Assembly (NCBI RefSeq): GCF_021155775.2
Contig: NC_060232.1
Location: forward strand, 17,615,922-17,679,921
Direction: 5' to 3'
DNA: 64,000 nt
From: Neodiprion pinetum
Taxonomy: Eukaryota > Arthropoda > Insecta > Hymenoptera > Diprionidae
A model generated the notes under the pieces. The model did not search any database. It had not been told where the DNA came from and saw only the letters and a list, made by a program, of their open reading frames with translations. This document shows, one piece after another, positions 22,690-32,999 of the stretch (the first letter of the stretch is position 1; the number at the start of each line of letters is the position of its first letter). The position numbers and the translations under genes are program-made.

Positions 22690-24290
22690 GGATCTAAGAG
22701 AATATGTACATAATGTATTCTCGAGCGGTTAGAAATAGATTACTCTGGGTTTCGCTTGTATGAAGTGTAAACACACTTGCTGCGATAAAAGTAAAGTATT
22801 CTGGGTGACAGGATCTCAGTGGTATAGACAGGACGGATAGATGGAACTCGTATTGTCCACAATGGTTCATATTTTGTATACTAAAATATATTAAGTACAC
22901 AATTGCAAATGACAAAGAGAGATTTAGGACGGGTAGGGTAATCAATTAGACTATTAAATATGAAAAAACAGAATTAGGACAACTAAGTCCTACGTTACGG
23001 TTGAGGAACAGGTGAGCCGAGGAATGGGCCACCTTAAGTAGCGCGAGGGTGACTCTTAGGACACACCAGCGATTCACCGACCCGTTCCGTTAAGAAAGCC
23101 TGAGTCTCCACGTTGCCTTTCTGCCTGATGGAAGGTCCTTTCCAGAGGCCGGTTCGATCGATGGGTTGCAGCACTCACTTATATCCAGGCTAAGATCTCG
23201 TTGATCTCAGACTCCTCAATTTCGACTGATTGAAAGGTGTCGATGGGTTACAAATTACGGCTCGGTTTCGTCGGTGGTGGAGCGTATAAGTGGCGAGATG
23301 GAATTTAAATATTCGCGGCCTTATTAGGCCACTAAAATGTCATATGTGAGCAGACAGGTGAAGTGGCGCCCAGTGGCGCTAATTGCCGATACAGTCGCGG
23401 TACTCGCTCGGCCAGCGAAGGGGGGAAGATCTTCGGTGACAATAGGATCTCGCTCTCTTTCTCTCCGGGGACGTTGAATAGACCAGTTGGGTGATCATCC
23501 ATAACAACCTGAGAAGCAGGAAGGAAGGGAAACGTGGACTGTATACCTTCGGCATATCCCGATCGATTCGACCACCTGACGAGTCCAAAAATTTAATTCT
23601 CCGCCAACTCACCACCCGAGAGTCCCCGGAATTAAAGGTAAAGAGCCAACAATCAACAACGCACGTCGGATGAGACCGAGAAGATATTGTTACAAATGGT
23701 GAAATCACCCGTTTTGCCCCCATTTTAATGATCAAGTAGTCATCATAGATGAAAGACCTTTATAAACCTCTTATGTCTTTCAAAAGAATAAGGTTGCTGC
23801 GTCAACCAACATTATTGTAAAAACAGTCTTGTTTCAGACTTAAAACCAGAAACACGTATCCTGCAATTGAACCTTTTTCACGACATTTATTTACGCCTTT
23901 GATTTTGGCTTGATAATCAAACTCACGAATCCATATTTATTTCCGTAACGTCTAAGAACGTTACAATATTATTCATATATTTTATTAAAGGAAAAATTAG
24001 ACGTCGGTTGATTGGATCCATATCCACAAAATTGAATATCTTTTTAGTTTGTATAATCTCTTAAGCGCTATTCTGCAGAGTAGCCATTGCGCCAATTTTT
24101 CGGTGTTAATGCACTCCCTGACTCATCCAGTTGTGTGCGGGAAAGCGACCCTCGCAGAAATGCGCTGGGCCAGCAGTTTCACGTTTAGCGTGTGTTGCGT
24201 GTTTCAAAAGGGCCGTTCGTAACATATAGTATAAATGGAGATGTTCATTTGAAGTAACTTTTTACTGGTCAATCGTCAAACCGCAACCTC
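22690..24290. other. No recognised gene
   Basis: Mixed-composition sequence. A 118-codon minus frame at 23379-23735 is Arg/Ser-rich without recognisable motifs. GGCGCCACT-like and TGGCGCCCAGTG segments near 23365 could be retroelement primer-site remnants, but no paired LTR was found. Confidence 0.3.
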
Positions 24291-24291
24291 T

Positions 24292-24770
24292 TCACATTTG
24301 CTGATTTTCACGATTGCGTAATACTTTCTCCACAAGGTAGCCGTCGGGGTATTTTCCTTCCTTCTGGTAATCTTGATAATCTGTAAGTTTGTATTACGGT
24401 AGATAGGTATTTTTCACCTTACTCACGGTGAATATTTCTGTCGTCCAATTGGGTGAATAGCCCTTTTCGAATACATTCTTGTATTTGCTGATTCGAACTT
24501 GATCGTCGACATTGAATTTCCGCTTCTGCTTACTTCGTTTGATTTACTGAAGCCTGCAAATGCTTCGATACAATTGTTTTCCGTTGACCGTGCTGACAAC
24601 CACGGGTTTTATCTTAATGATGCGATGCTTGATGTTTTTGTAGGACTTTATTAAATCTTACAAAATATTAATCGACTTGTGAAATCCTTGGAGAGTAAAC
24701 CGCTTCCACATTTTATTTTTCAATGTTCGATTAAAACGCTTGAATATCGATGCCTTTGAATTGCTGAATA
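24292..24770 (-). pseudogene. Maverick/Polinton integrase, C-terminal part
   Basis: Retroviral-type integrase of a Maverick-like element. The minus strand reads KASIFKRFNRTLKNKMWKRF (end of the catalytic core, with the conserved FNRTLK), then a linker, then the C-terminal chromodomain-like block VRISKYKNVFEKGYSPNWTT, and closes with YPDGYLVEKVLRNR. Two in-frame stops (after INIL and after the RLQ block) and a third after NTYLP show it is dead. The upstream DD35E residues are not present. It lies just left of the acidic ORFs and conserved gene copy B, suggesting they belong to one element. Confidence 0.7.
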
Positions 24771-25789
24771 TCGAAGTTGACCTAATATGCGGCTAGATCG
24801 TGAAAATTTGGGGGTGAGGGAGTGGGGGTAAAAGTTCTGTGCCATCTCCCAACGAGGAATAAAAATAAATAAATGTATGGCAAACAGATATGAGCCAGCA
24901 CGCCCCCAACCGTAATAAGCGTGGGACATGTAATGGGAAAAATTGGCTAATGAAAAGCAAGTAGCGGGCGATGTCTGATAGGAGAAAAAAATCTAGTCTT
25001 TCCGACTCTTGGCCGCGTGATTTGTGTTTATGACGTTTCAGGAAAGGTCACACTCGCATAATCTGGAGTCAAAAACTAGTCATTTGGGTAAACTCGAACC
25101 CTTGAACACTTGCTAATGTTTACAATAGTTTATGGCATTTGGGGGCAAACGAAGCAATGGTGGTTGTCAGGATGTTGCGTCTGATGGGAAAAATACCCTC
25201 TCGGGAAAAATTTTCTCTGGTTACACTGTTCCCGCGTTTTATTGTGGTCGCATTTTATGTAATGTACCACCTCATCGCTGATTGGCTGGTTGGTTTGCAC
25301 ATGGGGGGTAGACGTAGCGTCATGTCTCATTCCGTCTAATTTCGAATAGCAGTTTAGATCTTCTCTGCCATTTGAAAAATCGCTGGTGCAGGAAAAGTGT
25401 TTGACGAAGTGCCTAGTGAAAAGTGACTTCAAAGAGTTTACTTTTGTAAGTACTTTATTGAATATATATAAATATACATACAGCGATACACCAATCATCT
25501 TACGATAATGCAAATGCTAATTTAAATCCACGATGATTATCACATTTGATCAGCACGCTAACAAAGTTTTTTCCGACTTGTTCTAGCTTTTCTGTATTCA
25601 CCATCGCCGTATTAATAAAAATTCGGGAAAAAATTTAGAAATATTTTCAAAGTATAAATGGATTGAAAAGAGGACCGTCAGACTCCCCGCCTTCTTCACT
25701 GCAATTGGAATCTACATTCAAATGGTTGCACGTGGAGGAGGACTATATGGGATGCAGAAAATAATATGGCTCGCTAGTATCTCCTCGAA

Positions 25790-26035
25790 TCATCATCGTC
25801 GGATAAGGACAATGCTGAGAATGATGCTGATGGGGGATGGGTGGAGGAGGATGTTGCAGGAGCGGAGGAGAATACGGACGATGAAACGGGTTTTGATGAC
25901 TACGAAGCCGCCTACAGGCGCGTTGCCATGTTCCTCAACGATGTTAACCGCATCCGCCAACAGTTGGCAAACATCGGCAGAGCTAATGATGAGGGATATT
26001 TTTCAAAGCAGGATTGGTGTGTGGCACTACATTAA
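25790..26035 (+). CDS. Acidic small ORF, Maverick-associated
   Basis: The frame ending at 26035 reads SSSSDKDNAENDADGGW, then EENTDDETGFDDYEAAYRRV and FLNDVNRIRQQLANIGRAND. It is acidic at the start and helical at the end. The first in-frame ATG is at 25841 but the acidic frame is open upstream from about 25790. It sits between the integrase remnant and the second acidic ORF. Unknown function. Confidence 0.35.
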   Translation, partial: SSSSDKDNAENDADGGWVEEDVAGAEENTDDETGFDDYEAAYRRVAMFLNDVNRIRQQLANIGRANDEGYFSKQDWCVALH

Positions 26036-26229
26036 AAAAAAAATCTAGTTTCTTTCTCACTTTCACTGTATCCATCATTTGAATTGGTGAAAACTTTTTT
26101 TCTGGTTACAGATTTATCAAGTATATAAATGCTGGCTGTAACAGCATCATCTTTTTTTCTATTTCAGTTTGATCTTTTTACAGATTTTTTACCGCTGACA
26201 TAGCAACATGTTTATACAAATTTTGAAAA

Positions 26230-26640
26230 ATGCCATCAAATTCTCTCCGAAACTTTGGATTTTTCTCAGCTCCAATTGAGGACGATGGTTGGTCCACCGA
26301 TAATTGTGGTGAGGACAAGGAGATGGAGGAGGAAATAATTATTGGATTTTCCGAAGCGACATCTGAGTTCTCGCTGGAGGAGCTTCGGGAACTCGTTGAG
26401 GACGCGCGGGTGGCTTGAGTGAGGCCAAACAGCCTATATTACATAAATTGTAATCATATGTGTATAGAAATTATTTTCGAAAAATAGGAGAATGAGACTG
26501 TAGTAATAATGTTGGATATTGAAAATAATAAAGTTGATGATGATGATGATGTTGACAAAAGTGATCAAGATAATAAAGATTTTATGTATTATTTTAAGAA
26601 ACGAAACTATAAAATTCACAATTATTCATCACGTATTTTA
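26230..26640 (+). pseudogene. Acidic protein, second copy (cf. 7243)
   Basis: Matches the protein at 7243-7590: EEEIIIGFSEATSEFSLEEL with LRELVEDARVA, then a stop (TGA, at the end of the 26230-26418 frame), then VRPNS, an ENETVV block and an Asp run. The N-terminal start differs. One or two stops break it. Confidence 0.6.
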
Positions 26641-26736
26641 CTGCAAACAAAATTCATGATATTTTTACATTTTCCCCCCAAATAAATTTATTTTACAAAA
26701 TCCTCCTATTTTAAAGAATAAAACTATGAATTCTTA

Positions 26737-27485
26737 GGTCTACAAATTAATTCGGTGCCTTTTTTTTGTCGAATTTCAAAGTTTAATATAAAACGAATGA
26801 ATCAGTATTTAATCGTCGACGTAATCGCCGTCGCTTTCGACACCTTTCTGCCATTTCTGAGGTAGTATGCGAATTCCTTCACGGTAAAATGATGGTGGTT
26901 TTGATTGGATGAAATCTGCGATGCTTTCTTCGAATTCCTCCACTGACTTAAAGCGCGTATCCGAAAGGTGATGTTGAAGGTACGGGAACGTGTGGTAGTG
27001 TGTAGGAGCTATGTCTGGCGAATAAGCCGGATGAGGGAAAACTTCCCAGCGCAGCGCAATAAATTTATAGCGTCTTTGTTCGATCTTGCGGTGTGTGGCT
27101 TTGAATTGTCATGCAACTGCTGCGCCGCTGCACTTTTGTTGTACCACGAACTGTTTTGTGAAATGAATAATTATGAATTTAATAATGATTTTGAAGCTAT
27201 GCTCCCTCGTCTCTAAAGCGATATTAATAGTCATTGAAATGGTTATAATGATTTATTCGGGTATGAATATGCGGCGTTTGTGACACAGTCTCAAATGCTA
27301 CTTGACGGATGCCATTGTTTTCACTACTGCTGTTTGAGGTCTAGTTCACAGGGCCGCCACCTTTCATAGTATGTTTCACAGATTAAGGTTTGCTCTTTAA
27401 AACTACCTCAGGGCAAGGAGAAAATTCAAATTCAAACCAGAGATACAAGTTACCAAAGTAAAGGCACCGAATTAATTTGTAGACC
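26737..27485. mobile_element. Internally deleted mariner element
   Basis: Inverted ends GGTCTACAAATTAATTCGGT and, at the other side, ACCGAATTAATTTGTAGACC, with TA on both outer sides (26735-26736, 27486-27487). 749 bp against about 1.3 kb for an intact mariner. It is inserted between the acidic ORF and the conserved gene of the Maverick-like piece; copy A at 7.2-8.7 kb lacks it, which marks the empty site. Confidence 0.85.
26810..27115 (-). pseudogene. mariner transposase C-terminal fragment
   Basis: The minus strand encodes HDNSKPHTAR (second catalytic Asp region), FPHPAYSPDIAPTHYHTFPY (third Asp) and RFKSVEEFEESIADFIQSKP ending in YREGIRILPQKWQKGVES. A frame change lies before WEVFPHP. The N-terminal DNA-binding half is deleted. 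Confidence 0.8.
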
Positions 27486-27929
27486 TAATACATAAAATTC
27501 ATATTTATTGATCGTATATTTTACCGCAAATCAAACTTGTAGTATATTTACATATTCCCTCAAGTAAATTAATATTACAAATACTGATAAAAGTTACGAA
27601 GATAGATGTATAATTGTATCAAATTCTATTTTTTCTACATATGTGAATAATTTCATTAAATACTTCATCTTCAATTTCATGTATAAGCTGGGATATATTT
27701 GTAATAAATACTGTTTTTTAGATAAGTAGACAATTTTATTCAATATTTCATTCTAATTCTACGTATAAGTCAGGATATAAATGTACTAAATTCTATTTTC
27801 TAGATAGGTGAATAAATTCTATTTTCTGGAAAAGTAAATAATTTTATTGAATATTATATTGTAATTGTATGTATGAACTAAAATATAATTTTAATAATTC
27901 TCATGAATTCTATTTGTATTTTTGTACAT

Positions 27930-28819
27930 ATTGCCGTTATTTTGTGGGTAAACGGTTGCACCCAGACAGTCCGTCACTATACGATTTGGTCCATCCGCTA
28001 TATCACCACCGGGTCGTGGTATATAATGCAGAAGGCATCTGCGGTAACTGGCAATATTGTCGTCCACTGTTATACTCTCTGGCAGTTTATCTCATACCTC
28101 ACTGACGGTATTTGATACGAATCTGTAGATAAATTCTTTTACCAAAAAAGCGATATCCTCAGACCTCATTGCCTTTAAACCATCCAATTCTTTGTACAGA
28201 CGAAACGATTTCTCAAGAGAGTCGGTACACTCCTTCAAATACCAACTCCTCAGCCTCTGCACGTTTTCAAAGGCGCAGTTGTATGTTGGGACGTATTCAG
28301 GGTTGTCATCATATCAAAATAATCCTTCCTCCGCATGCTTCCAGATATTATCCGATAGGAAGTACTTACGCTTAAAGTCATCCCGGGGTGCTGCTTCCAT
28401 AAATTTCAACTTTTCCAGTGCAGGGGGTGTGATGTGCAAATCTTCCTTATGAATAACTCCCATTGTACCATCGAAGATCTCCGTCAGCCATGCTTTCTTC
28501 TCCTTCCTTTTGACGTGTACGTAACAAGCATTTCTTACTTTTTTTCTCGCAATTTTCAGTACATCCTCGTGAGATTTGTTCCCAGCATACCATAGTATTC
28601 CCTGATAATTGCGTGTTAAGGAAGCATAAGTAACTCTACATTCAAGTAGTAAGCTAGCCAAATCACAGGATTGGTAAAGATGTAATCCAGGCCTGGTCCG
28701 TTTACGGTAATGACTGCAACTTCCTTGGGTACAAACATCATGTTATGGCCTATAAAACATTGCACGTCTAGGATCATCGCCACGTTGAGGAGTAGGAATG
28801 TTGCGCTCGATTTTACCAT
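27930..28819 (-). pseudogene. Conserved uncharacterised Maverick-associated protein, copy B
   Basis: Same family as the gene at 7873-8720. The start at 28819 gives MVKSSATFLLLNVAMILDVQ, then CFIGHNMMFVPKEVAVITVN and LDYIFTNPVIWLAYYLNVEL, ending at a frame change near 28616. The next frame (28314-28661) has RNYQGILWYAGNKSHEDVL, CYVHVKRKEKKAWLTEIFDG and HITPPALEKLKFM. The C-terminal part continues to about 27930 with a further stop (SEV*DKL). It complements copy A in showing that the break at 8188 is a mutation. Confidence 0.6.
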
Positions 28820-28929
28820 CAGATAGCAGGTAGAAGACTGACTATTCTATCTCCAGCACACCTGCTTTTATCGCCTCGCGGATGAATTTTGTAGAAGTAG
28901 AGGGGATCGCACAGTTTATTTACGGCACA

Positions 28930-29220
28930 TAACTGTATGAAAATTCACACTTGTTGAATTCTTCGCCACGATATTTCAATTGCAGAAGATTTTCCCCAGC
29001 CATGTTACACATTTCGGCCAGCTGATCAGAATTTTCTTGTAAAACCATCGCGATTCTCAGTGGTAAGAAGACGTTGTATTTTCTCTCGATCGTCGTCAGA
29101 ACACGAACTATAAATTTCGTTTCGACCAGTCTTAGCCCAGTGACTTTCTTCGAGTTTCGACATCTTTTTGGTCGGTAGATTTTCCTGGCGGCTGACGTAG
29201 TTGACTAATGTCAGATCCAT
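28930..29220 (-). pseudogene. Small conserved-looking ORF upstream of copy B
   Basis: Starts MDLTLVNYVSRQENLPTKKM and runs to SCSDDDREKIQRLLTTENRD (stop at 29026). A one-base shift continues it as SDQLAEMCNMAGENLLQLKY and EEFNKCEFSYSYVP. Upstream of copy B on the same strand, so possibly cotranscribed. No domain recognised. Confidence 0.3.
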
Positions 29221-29996
29221 TGTGTTTCGATAAAAGATGCTTCTTTCACAACTTAGAACAGTTCACGATGAGAAGAGACGATGAGAACAGAAAGACTATT
29301 GTAACAAGCTCACGTTTTATACATCACCCACCTCCGCTACAATTTTCTACCAGACAAGTCACGACATGCATTGACTCTCTAGAAACGTGATCGGTAAAAT
29401 AGCGACTGGTGGCGCCATCTATGTTAATGCTCTTATTAGTAACACTTCCGTCAGTAAAATTTCTGCCATCTAATGGCGAAAATTAGAAATGTCCGCTGAT
29501 CTGACGACAAAAATTCGAAAATGGTTTCTCATCTGACAGCACAGAAATCTTGTTATCGAACTGTCTGTTGATACAATCGAGCAAAAATACAGGTGGTGCC
29601 ATCCACGATGACGCTTCTGTCGATAACACTACCGTAGATAAGGTTTACGATCGCGGGGTGACATACCGACTGTCGGTAAAGCAGGAATCGCGGTTGACTC
29701 TGCCAGTGGGCCGCCATTGTATCCAAGAACTCTCTTATTATATCTCATCTACGAGAAGAATGTTGTCAATTACATCTTCAAAATTTGTGTCGAGCGAAGA
29801 AGAATAAAGCGCCGCTGATTCAGACCAGGAATTTGTCACTTCGCGTCTTGTTATAAGAATTCAAAAGTGAGTCAAAATACACAATCACAAAAATCGTTAT
29901 AATTTGTCGTCTGTAATGACATACAGCCGTTGCCCTCACAATTCTGATTTTTACTCAATTTTACAACAAAAAACAAAATAAGAATGTTACTCCTAC

Positions 29997-32006
29997 CTTG
30001 TTATGAACATCATTTAAGGATACTGGATCGACAAGCCCCAGTTTTTTCCAGACCGGTTTCTCGACGTCACCTTCGCTGCTACTGCAATTCAAACTCTCAC
30101 TTTCATCCAGAGTAGATTTATCACAGCCATCACCGACTGCCAATTCCCGAAAACTTTGATTTTTATGAAGTACAATATTTGGGGCATAGACATTATTTTC
30201 ACTTTTTTTGTTACAAGCAGAACTAGTCGATGTTGCGTCAACGTCTCTTGGCAACTGACCAAAATTTCTTTCGGAACTCTTCTTTGCCGCGAAAGGTATT
30301 ACTGATTTTTCACTATGTAAATCCTGCGAACTTCTGGATGTGATATTGCGTGACTCTGACCAATTCACATGTAAGCCTGCAGATCTCTGATTTGTGCCTG
30401 TCTGTGCGCTATCAATCCTATGATTTAGAAACTGATCAAGAGCTAGGATTTCTGTTCGCGGTGTTGAAATATTCATGCCAAATAACGCGTCGGTTACGAC
30501 CTGAGTAAATCGCGAGAAATCAGCACTCGACTCGTTCGTCGAGGCATTTTTTTCAACGTCAGTTTTTCGTTCCGAACTTGAGAGCTCCATTAATATGTAA
30601 TTTCTCTCCTGCTTCGGAAATACGTCAAAGTTGATACGGCTGGATGGCTGGCATGGACACTTTGAAGATTTCCGAGGCGTACTTGCTCGTATTGATATTT
30701 GACCCGATTGCAATATGCCACGTGCATCCCGACTTTTCACACCAAAATTGTTATTAATCAGGCCTTGTTTTTGACTGCAACTAACACTTTGCACGATTTT
30801 CTTCGTTTCCTTTTTCTCGTCGTTAGAGTGATATGTCTGCTCTTCGTTCTTGCTCATTACTTTTCCGCCATTTTCCACAATACTTACACTCTGTTTCGGG
30901 ACTTCACCATCCTTGATCTGCTCCGAATGCATTAGATTTATTTGAATATCATCAGCAGCTGAGGATGTCTTATCGTGGTAATCCCATTTGTGTTCTTTCC
31001 TTGGTTCCACTGGCTGAACAACGTAGAGCGGGCTGTTTGCTTTCATCAGGATGCTTTTTTGCGGTCTCAGGAGTGCATTATGTGTGTAGACTTTTCTTTT
31101 TGAACTGCTCGAAGGCGACCGTCTCCTTGGGTGTTTAAAGCGATTAGGACTAATGTCACTGGAGTGAGACCGCCGGCGATCCAAGGGCATTTTGGTAGCT
31201 GGATGCACCGGAACAGGTATCCTCGTCTTGGGCACTTCTGGTGTACGACCTATGATTTCATCGTCGGTATCTGGTGTTCGGAGCTTGACGACTTCTCCGC
31301 CGAAATGCACCCGCCTCCGAATATTCCGCTTCTCGGGAATAATGTCTTCTAGGATTTGAACTATTCCCACGTCTTCATCGCTGAAATTACTTTCACTTAC
31401 AGAATCAGACTCGGTGTCCGCCTCGTTTTTCTTATTCTTTTCTTCCTCTAATATTGTCATTGAGATCGCCGTTTCCGAGTAAAATTTTATCTCAGTTTCT
31501 ACAACAACGCGAGCCGGTGGAATTAATTCAACAAGGACATCATTGTGTTCGTCGTATTGGTTACGACCATCGTTTGTTGCACCGCAAGTATCACTATCAC
31601 TACCCCACTTCTCCATCAGTGGTACGATTTCTTCAACTTCCTCATACTTTTGATGGTCATTCAACCCCACATTCTTATCTTTGGAAATCTTTACGTTATG
31701 GACTTCGCAAAGAACTTCAAAGTCACGTTTCAAGTTTGCATTATAATCCAACAGGTTGGAATCGAAATCGCCAGTTCCAATCTTCTCGCGTATGTGCGCC
31801 AGAGATCTCAACACAGCTTCCTGGTGAGTAACTTGAACCATACGTGAAGCCAATGCGTTTATAGTGAACTTCAACATTTCTTTTGAGGGTTTCAAGTTAC
31901 CAGCCGATGAGAAGAGCAGTGAAGGAATGCCGACGATCACCCCCACGCCGATGTTACTTTGAAGATTATCCAGAGCATCGGGACGGTTGAAACCGTTGTC
32001 TAATAT
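29997..32006 (-). CDS. TOG/HEAT-array protein, large internal exon (TOGARAM/crescerin-like)
   Basis: Host gene exon of 670 codons, phase 0 at the 5' side. The acceptor TCTATCTAG lies just above 32006 and the donor GTAGGAG below 29997. It opens ILDNGFNRPDALDNLQSNIG and IPSLLFSSAGN, the end of a TOG domain, then helical repeats (LKFTINALASRMVQVTHQEA) and YNANLKRDFEVLCEVHNV. The remaining 500 residues are Ser/Lys-rich and disordered, with one strong motif, RRVHFGGEVVKLRTPDTDDE. TOG-array proteins bind tubulin and help build ciliary microtubules. The naming rests on the TOG architecture and the exon upstream; another TOG protein is possible. No frame breaks, unlike its surroundings. Further exons must lie outside these two. 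Confidence 0.75.
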
Positions 32007-32080
32007 CTAGATAGAATTGACTGAAATTAGATTTTGAGCGCACTAAAGAAATAATGAACAAACCATAATGAAGTTCGTAC

Positions 32081-32368
32081 CTTTTGAAACATCTTCATCG
32101 TGTCTTGGCTGCAGCAAAGATAAACTTGGAGAGTATCCAGTGCGCCTTTTCTCACAGCTGGTGCTGAATGGCCTAAATTTGTCACTAGTTCTGGGAACAC
32201 TGGGACCATCAACTTGTCGACAGAGTTCTGTTCGACAGCAGGCAGAGCATCGACGAGGACGCGGAGAGCATGCTGACGAACTTCCCACTCAGGATCTCGT
32301 AGTCTTTGCGATATTTCATGAAAAGTATATTCCGGGTCGATAGTAGGTGGAAATTGCCTGGTGCGGAC
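32081..32368 (-). CDS. TOG/HEAT-array protein, upstream exon
   Basis: 96 codons, phase 0 on both sides, after TTTCAATTCTCAG and before GTACGAAC. A 74-bp intron separates it from the exon at 29997-32006. The sequence has the TOG signatures LRDPEWEVRQHALRVLVDAL and VFPELVTNLGHSAPAVRKGA. A possible earlier exon (TQPRRRTFFTKAAVNSPMRS, near 32500-32570, followed by GTTAAG) would join in phase, but its acceptor is unclear. Confidence 0.8.
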
Positions 32369-32739
32369 CTGAGAATTGAAATAAGTAATATAACGTGCGA
32401 TAAAAATTTATTGAGTCTATGAATCTACTTATGAAATAGGAGCTTACATTTGTTATATTTTATAATCTTGTGGTGCTTAACTTTAGAACGCATGGGAGAA
32501 TTTACAGCAGCCTTTGTGAAGAACGTGCGACGACGAGGTTGCGTCAGAGTAGACGGCCAAAGAAATGGATGAATTTCAGTAATTTTTGTACAAATTACTA
32601 ACTCTCTGGTGAATTTTTTTTCCATGTAACGTTGGATTTACTGAGATACATTAAACAAATTTTGCATAAACATTTATTTACATGAAGTGTTGTTATTTCA
32701 GTTAACGTTGACTGTGACTCTCTCTGTGACATTTTACAA

Positions 32740-32965
32740 GCATCAATTCGAACGTAAATATCCGCGCAGCACACAATATTGCATAAACATTGCAACAACA
32801 TTGCTATATTGCAATTACGGTTGCCAGTATTCAGACACATTGTAGCAATACTACAATTTGCAGCATCTGTATGAAATATTGCTGATAGGCTGCTGCAATA
32901 TTGTAATTCCCGCAACCTGCGCATCATAATTGCTCTAAGATTGCAGCAACATGAAACTGATATAT
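32740..32965. repeat. GCAATATTGCAGCAA-type repeat patch
   Basis: Dense degenerate repeats of ATTGCA/TGCAAT (for example CAATATTGCATAAACATTGC and GCTGCTGCAATATTGTAATT), opening with GCAGCACACAATATTGC. A similar patch is at 42030-42150. Confidence 0.6.
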
Positions 32966-32999
32966 TGTAACGTGTGCGGTTTTCTCGAAGCTGGTGGTT

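Noticed and set aside
23379..23735. 118-codon minus frame as a host gene
   Set aside because: Arg/Ser-rich with no motif, no splice support, next to primer-site-like retroelement remnants.
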